64,000 bases of DNA from Luteibacter pinisoli (lineage in GTDB: Bacteria > Pseudomonadota > Gammaproteobacteria > Xanthomonadales > Rhodanobacteraceae): contig NZ_CP041046.1 of assembly GCF_006385595.1 (NCBI RefSeq), forward strand, positions 3,844,001 to 3,908,000. The letters run 5' to 3'. The position numbers and the translations under genes are program-made. Below the pieces are notes generated by a model, which saw only the letters and a list, made by a program, of their open reading frames with translations, was not told where the DNA came from and did no database searches. Positions 62,755 to 64,000 of the stretch are shown here, one piece after another. How positions within the stretch are numbered: the stretch's first letter is position 1; the number at the start of each line of letters is the position of its first letter.

Positions 62755-63327
62755 TCAGTAAGTGTGCTTCCACGCCAGAACTGGCTCGATACGCAAACGG
62801 GTGGCCGGCTCACCCGGAACCCGCTCTTGTACCGTCGCGATGATCGCTTTCATGTACACACTTACCGTCCGATCATCCAATTCAACGAGGATCTTTGGAC
62901 TCAATGGCTGCACCGCGAGGTACTTCAGCCACGGCTCCTGAACGTTTTCGCGCACAACGTTATGCAGGACCAATCGTTCTTTGAAGAGGTCATCCAGATC
63001 CACGGAAGCCTGAAACGGGGTTCCGTCAAGAGAGGTCCACGCAAGTTCAACGGGGCCAGGAAACGTCTCGCCCTTTTTTGGCATGATGATGTGCCCGGAG
63101 TTCCACAGAACTCCACGGTCGTTGGGCGGAGGGCCAGACGGCCCATCCGAAATACGCCCGGCCCAATCCTTTTTTTGCGTACCGAACTGGTAATGGTTGT
63201 AGATGAAGCTACAGGCAAGCGTGTTGAAACACGCGGCCATGAAGCTATGAGTGTAGAAGCGGATGGGCCACGGCTCCTGCCCATAAAGCGGCCCTGCGAG
63301 CTCGCGCGCTACTTTTTCCGATCGCAT
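62755..63327 (-). CDS. Candidate immunity protein 3 (paralogue), first of the array
   Basis: The protein has 190 residues, with AGGAGG upstream of the ATG. It begins RSEKVARELAGPLYGQEPWPIRFYTHSF and ends EPVLAWKHTY, and is the same length as the other two. It retains the full leader repeat (63333-63428) and is followed by the relic effector start with the same 16-base spacing as the intact pair. It was probably the immunity gene of a second, now deleted effector. No signal peptide is visible. Confidence 0.7.
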   Translation of the reverse strand: MRSEKVARELAGPLYGQEPWPIRFYTHSFMAACFNTLACSFIYNHYQFGTQKKDWAGRISDGPSGPPPNDRGVLWNSGHIIMPKKGETFPGPVELAWTSLDGTPFQASVDLDDLFKERLVLHNVVRENVQEPWLKYLAVQPLSPKILVELDDRTVSVYMKAIIATVQERVPGEPATRLRIEPVLAWKHTY

Positions 63328-63332
63328 CTCTG

Positions 63333-63428
63333 ATCCTCCTGATCACCATTCCGTAGACATCAATTCTAAGTTGCCGCGCGAGTCTAGCCCCGAACACCAT
63401 CACAAAACTACGCGATTTATCTGAAAAA
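63333..63428 (-). repeat. Leader repeat copy 2 upstream of immunity gene 3
   Basis: The near-identical partner of 61948-62044. It probably contains the promoter of the array, being the outermost copy. No confident -10/-35 pair was identified by eye. Confidence 0.8.
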
Positions 63429-63504
63429 TGGGCACAAGATCCGGATGGCCCACCCATGGCCCCTTCCGCACCATGGAGCCACCCCGTCGCGAAACACCAA
63501 GGCC

Positions 63505-64000
63505 ATGCCCAGCCCCCACGTCACCATCGAACCCCATATCCTCTACCTAGGCACGCCCGTCGTCCTGATCAGCACCGTCAACGAAGACGGCACCCACAAC
63601 CTTGCCCCGATGTCCTCGGCGTTCTGGCTGGGCTGGCGAGGCGTGCTTGGGCTTGCGGCGGATTCGCAGACGACACGCAACCTGATGCGGACCGGCGAGT
63701 GCGTGCTGAACCTTCCGTCGGCGAACGAGGTGTCCGCGGTCGATCGCATTGCGCGGACTACCGGAAGCAATCCGGTGCCGGAGTTCAGGCAGGCGCTTGG
63801 CTATGTCTACGAACCGGACAAGTTCGGCCGTGCGGGCATGACAAAACTTGCGGCGGACACGGTCTCGGCCTCACGCGCGCTTGAATGCCCCATCCAGCTC
63901 GAAGCCGTCGTCGCGGCTGTCCACGGCATTGGCGAGGACAGTGACGATCTGAGGGGCTTTATCAAGCTCTTCGAAGTGCGGGTCCAGCGCGTCCATGTTC
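63505..64000 (+). CDS. Flavin reductase-family protein (3' end outside window)
   Basis: About 165 residues are visible from the ATG at 63505, with AAGG five bases upstream. The pattern LGTPVVLISTVNEDGTHNLAPMSSAFWLGWRGVLGLAADSQTTRNLMRTGECVLNLPS is the split-barrel FMN-binding fold of the DIM6/NTAB flavin reductase group. The next part (RTTGSNPVP; LECPIQLEAVV) follows the same family. It probably uses FMN with NAD(P)H; the partner enzyme is unknown. It is transcribed away from the immunity array. Confidence 0.88.
   Translation, partial: MPSPHVTIEPHILYLGTPVVLISTVNEDGTHNLAPMSSAFWLGWRGVLGLAADSQTTRNLMRTGECVLNLPSANEVSAVDRIARTTGSNPVPEFRQALGYVYEPDKFGRAGMTKLAADTVSASRALECPIQLEAVVAAVHGIGEDSDDLRGFIKLFEVRVQRVHV

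Noticed and set aside
62619..62813. 64-codon minus-strand frame across the effector relic
   Set aside because: Its protein sequence switches frame relative to the effector after MDEK. It is better explained as a frameshifted pseudogene fragment than as a small gene.

Overview
The window is a high-GC chromosomal segment of a Gram-negative gammaproteobacterium, most likely of the Xanthomonadales and plausibly the Luteibacter/Dyella/Rhodanobacter group. Grounds: high GC with long antisense shadow frames, a perfect CRP/Clp operator, an X-type T4SS effector with an XVIPCD-like C-terminus, and two-partner secretion. Genus-level placement is inference. No rRNA, tRNA, CRISPR array, insertion sequence, phage or replication origin was seen.

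Region 1 (1-17607): one minus-strand operon, read from right to left. It encodes a 3720-residue DUF4347/VCBS-repeat surface protein, a TolC-like outer-membrane lipoprotein, a short periplasmic adaptor, a membrane adaptor with a GAF-like N-terminal domain, and an M50 zinc metalloprotease fused to an adaptor domain (cut by the window edge). The genes are nearly contiguous. No ABC ATPase is visible, so this looks like a type-I-like export line in which a membrane protease sits where the ABC transporter would normally be. A perfect Clp/CRP site and an 18-bp perfect palindrome lie upstream. This is the best candidate for an undescribed system.

Region 2 (17608-35800): ordinary chromosomal genes. 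They include two LysR regulators, a HigBA-like toxin-antitoxin pair with a perfect operator, an aldo/keto reductase, a DUF1254/DUF1214 protein, a pentapeptide-repeat protein, an OFA-type MFS transporter, small secreted proteins, a YfhO-like membrane protein and an ACP-like protein without the phosphopantetheine serine. A Reg_prop sensor kinase and a NarL-type regulator are separated by an opposite-strand AraC/hypothetical pair.

Region 3 (35808-53932): a contact-dependent inhibition locus on the minus strand. CdiB, a 4136-residue CdiA with a PD-(D/E)XK-like C-terminal nuclease, and an adjacent CdiI are followed by a run of small genes. One of these is a free-standing toxin-domain paralogue whose catalytic residues are replaced. 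Four overlapping or closely spaced unknown genes precede cdiB on the same strand.

Region 4 (53929-64000): two beta-lactamase-fold serine hydrolases, small secreted proteins and an alpha/beta hydrolase. These are followed by a DUF2235/Tle1-like lipase effector with an XVIPCD-like tail, three tandem paralogous candidate immunity genes with duplicated leaders, and a frameshifted relic of the effector 5' end. A partial flavin reductase ends the window.

Taken together, the window is rich in surface and interbacterial-competition functions: a large adhesin exporter, a CDI system, a T4SS-type effector with stacked immunity genes, and a toxin-antitoxin pair.
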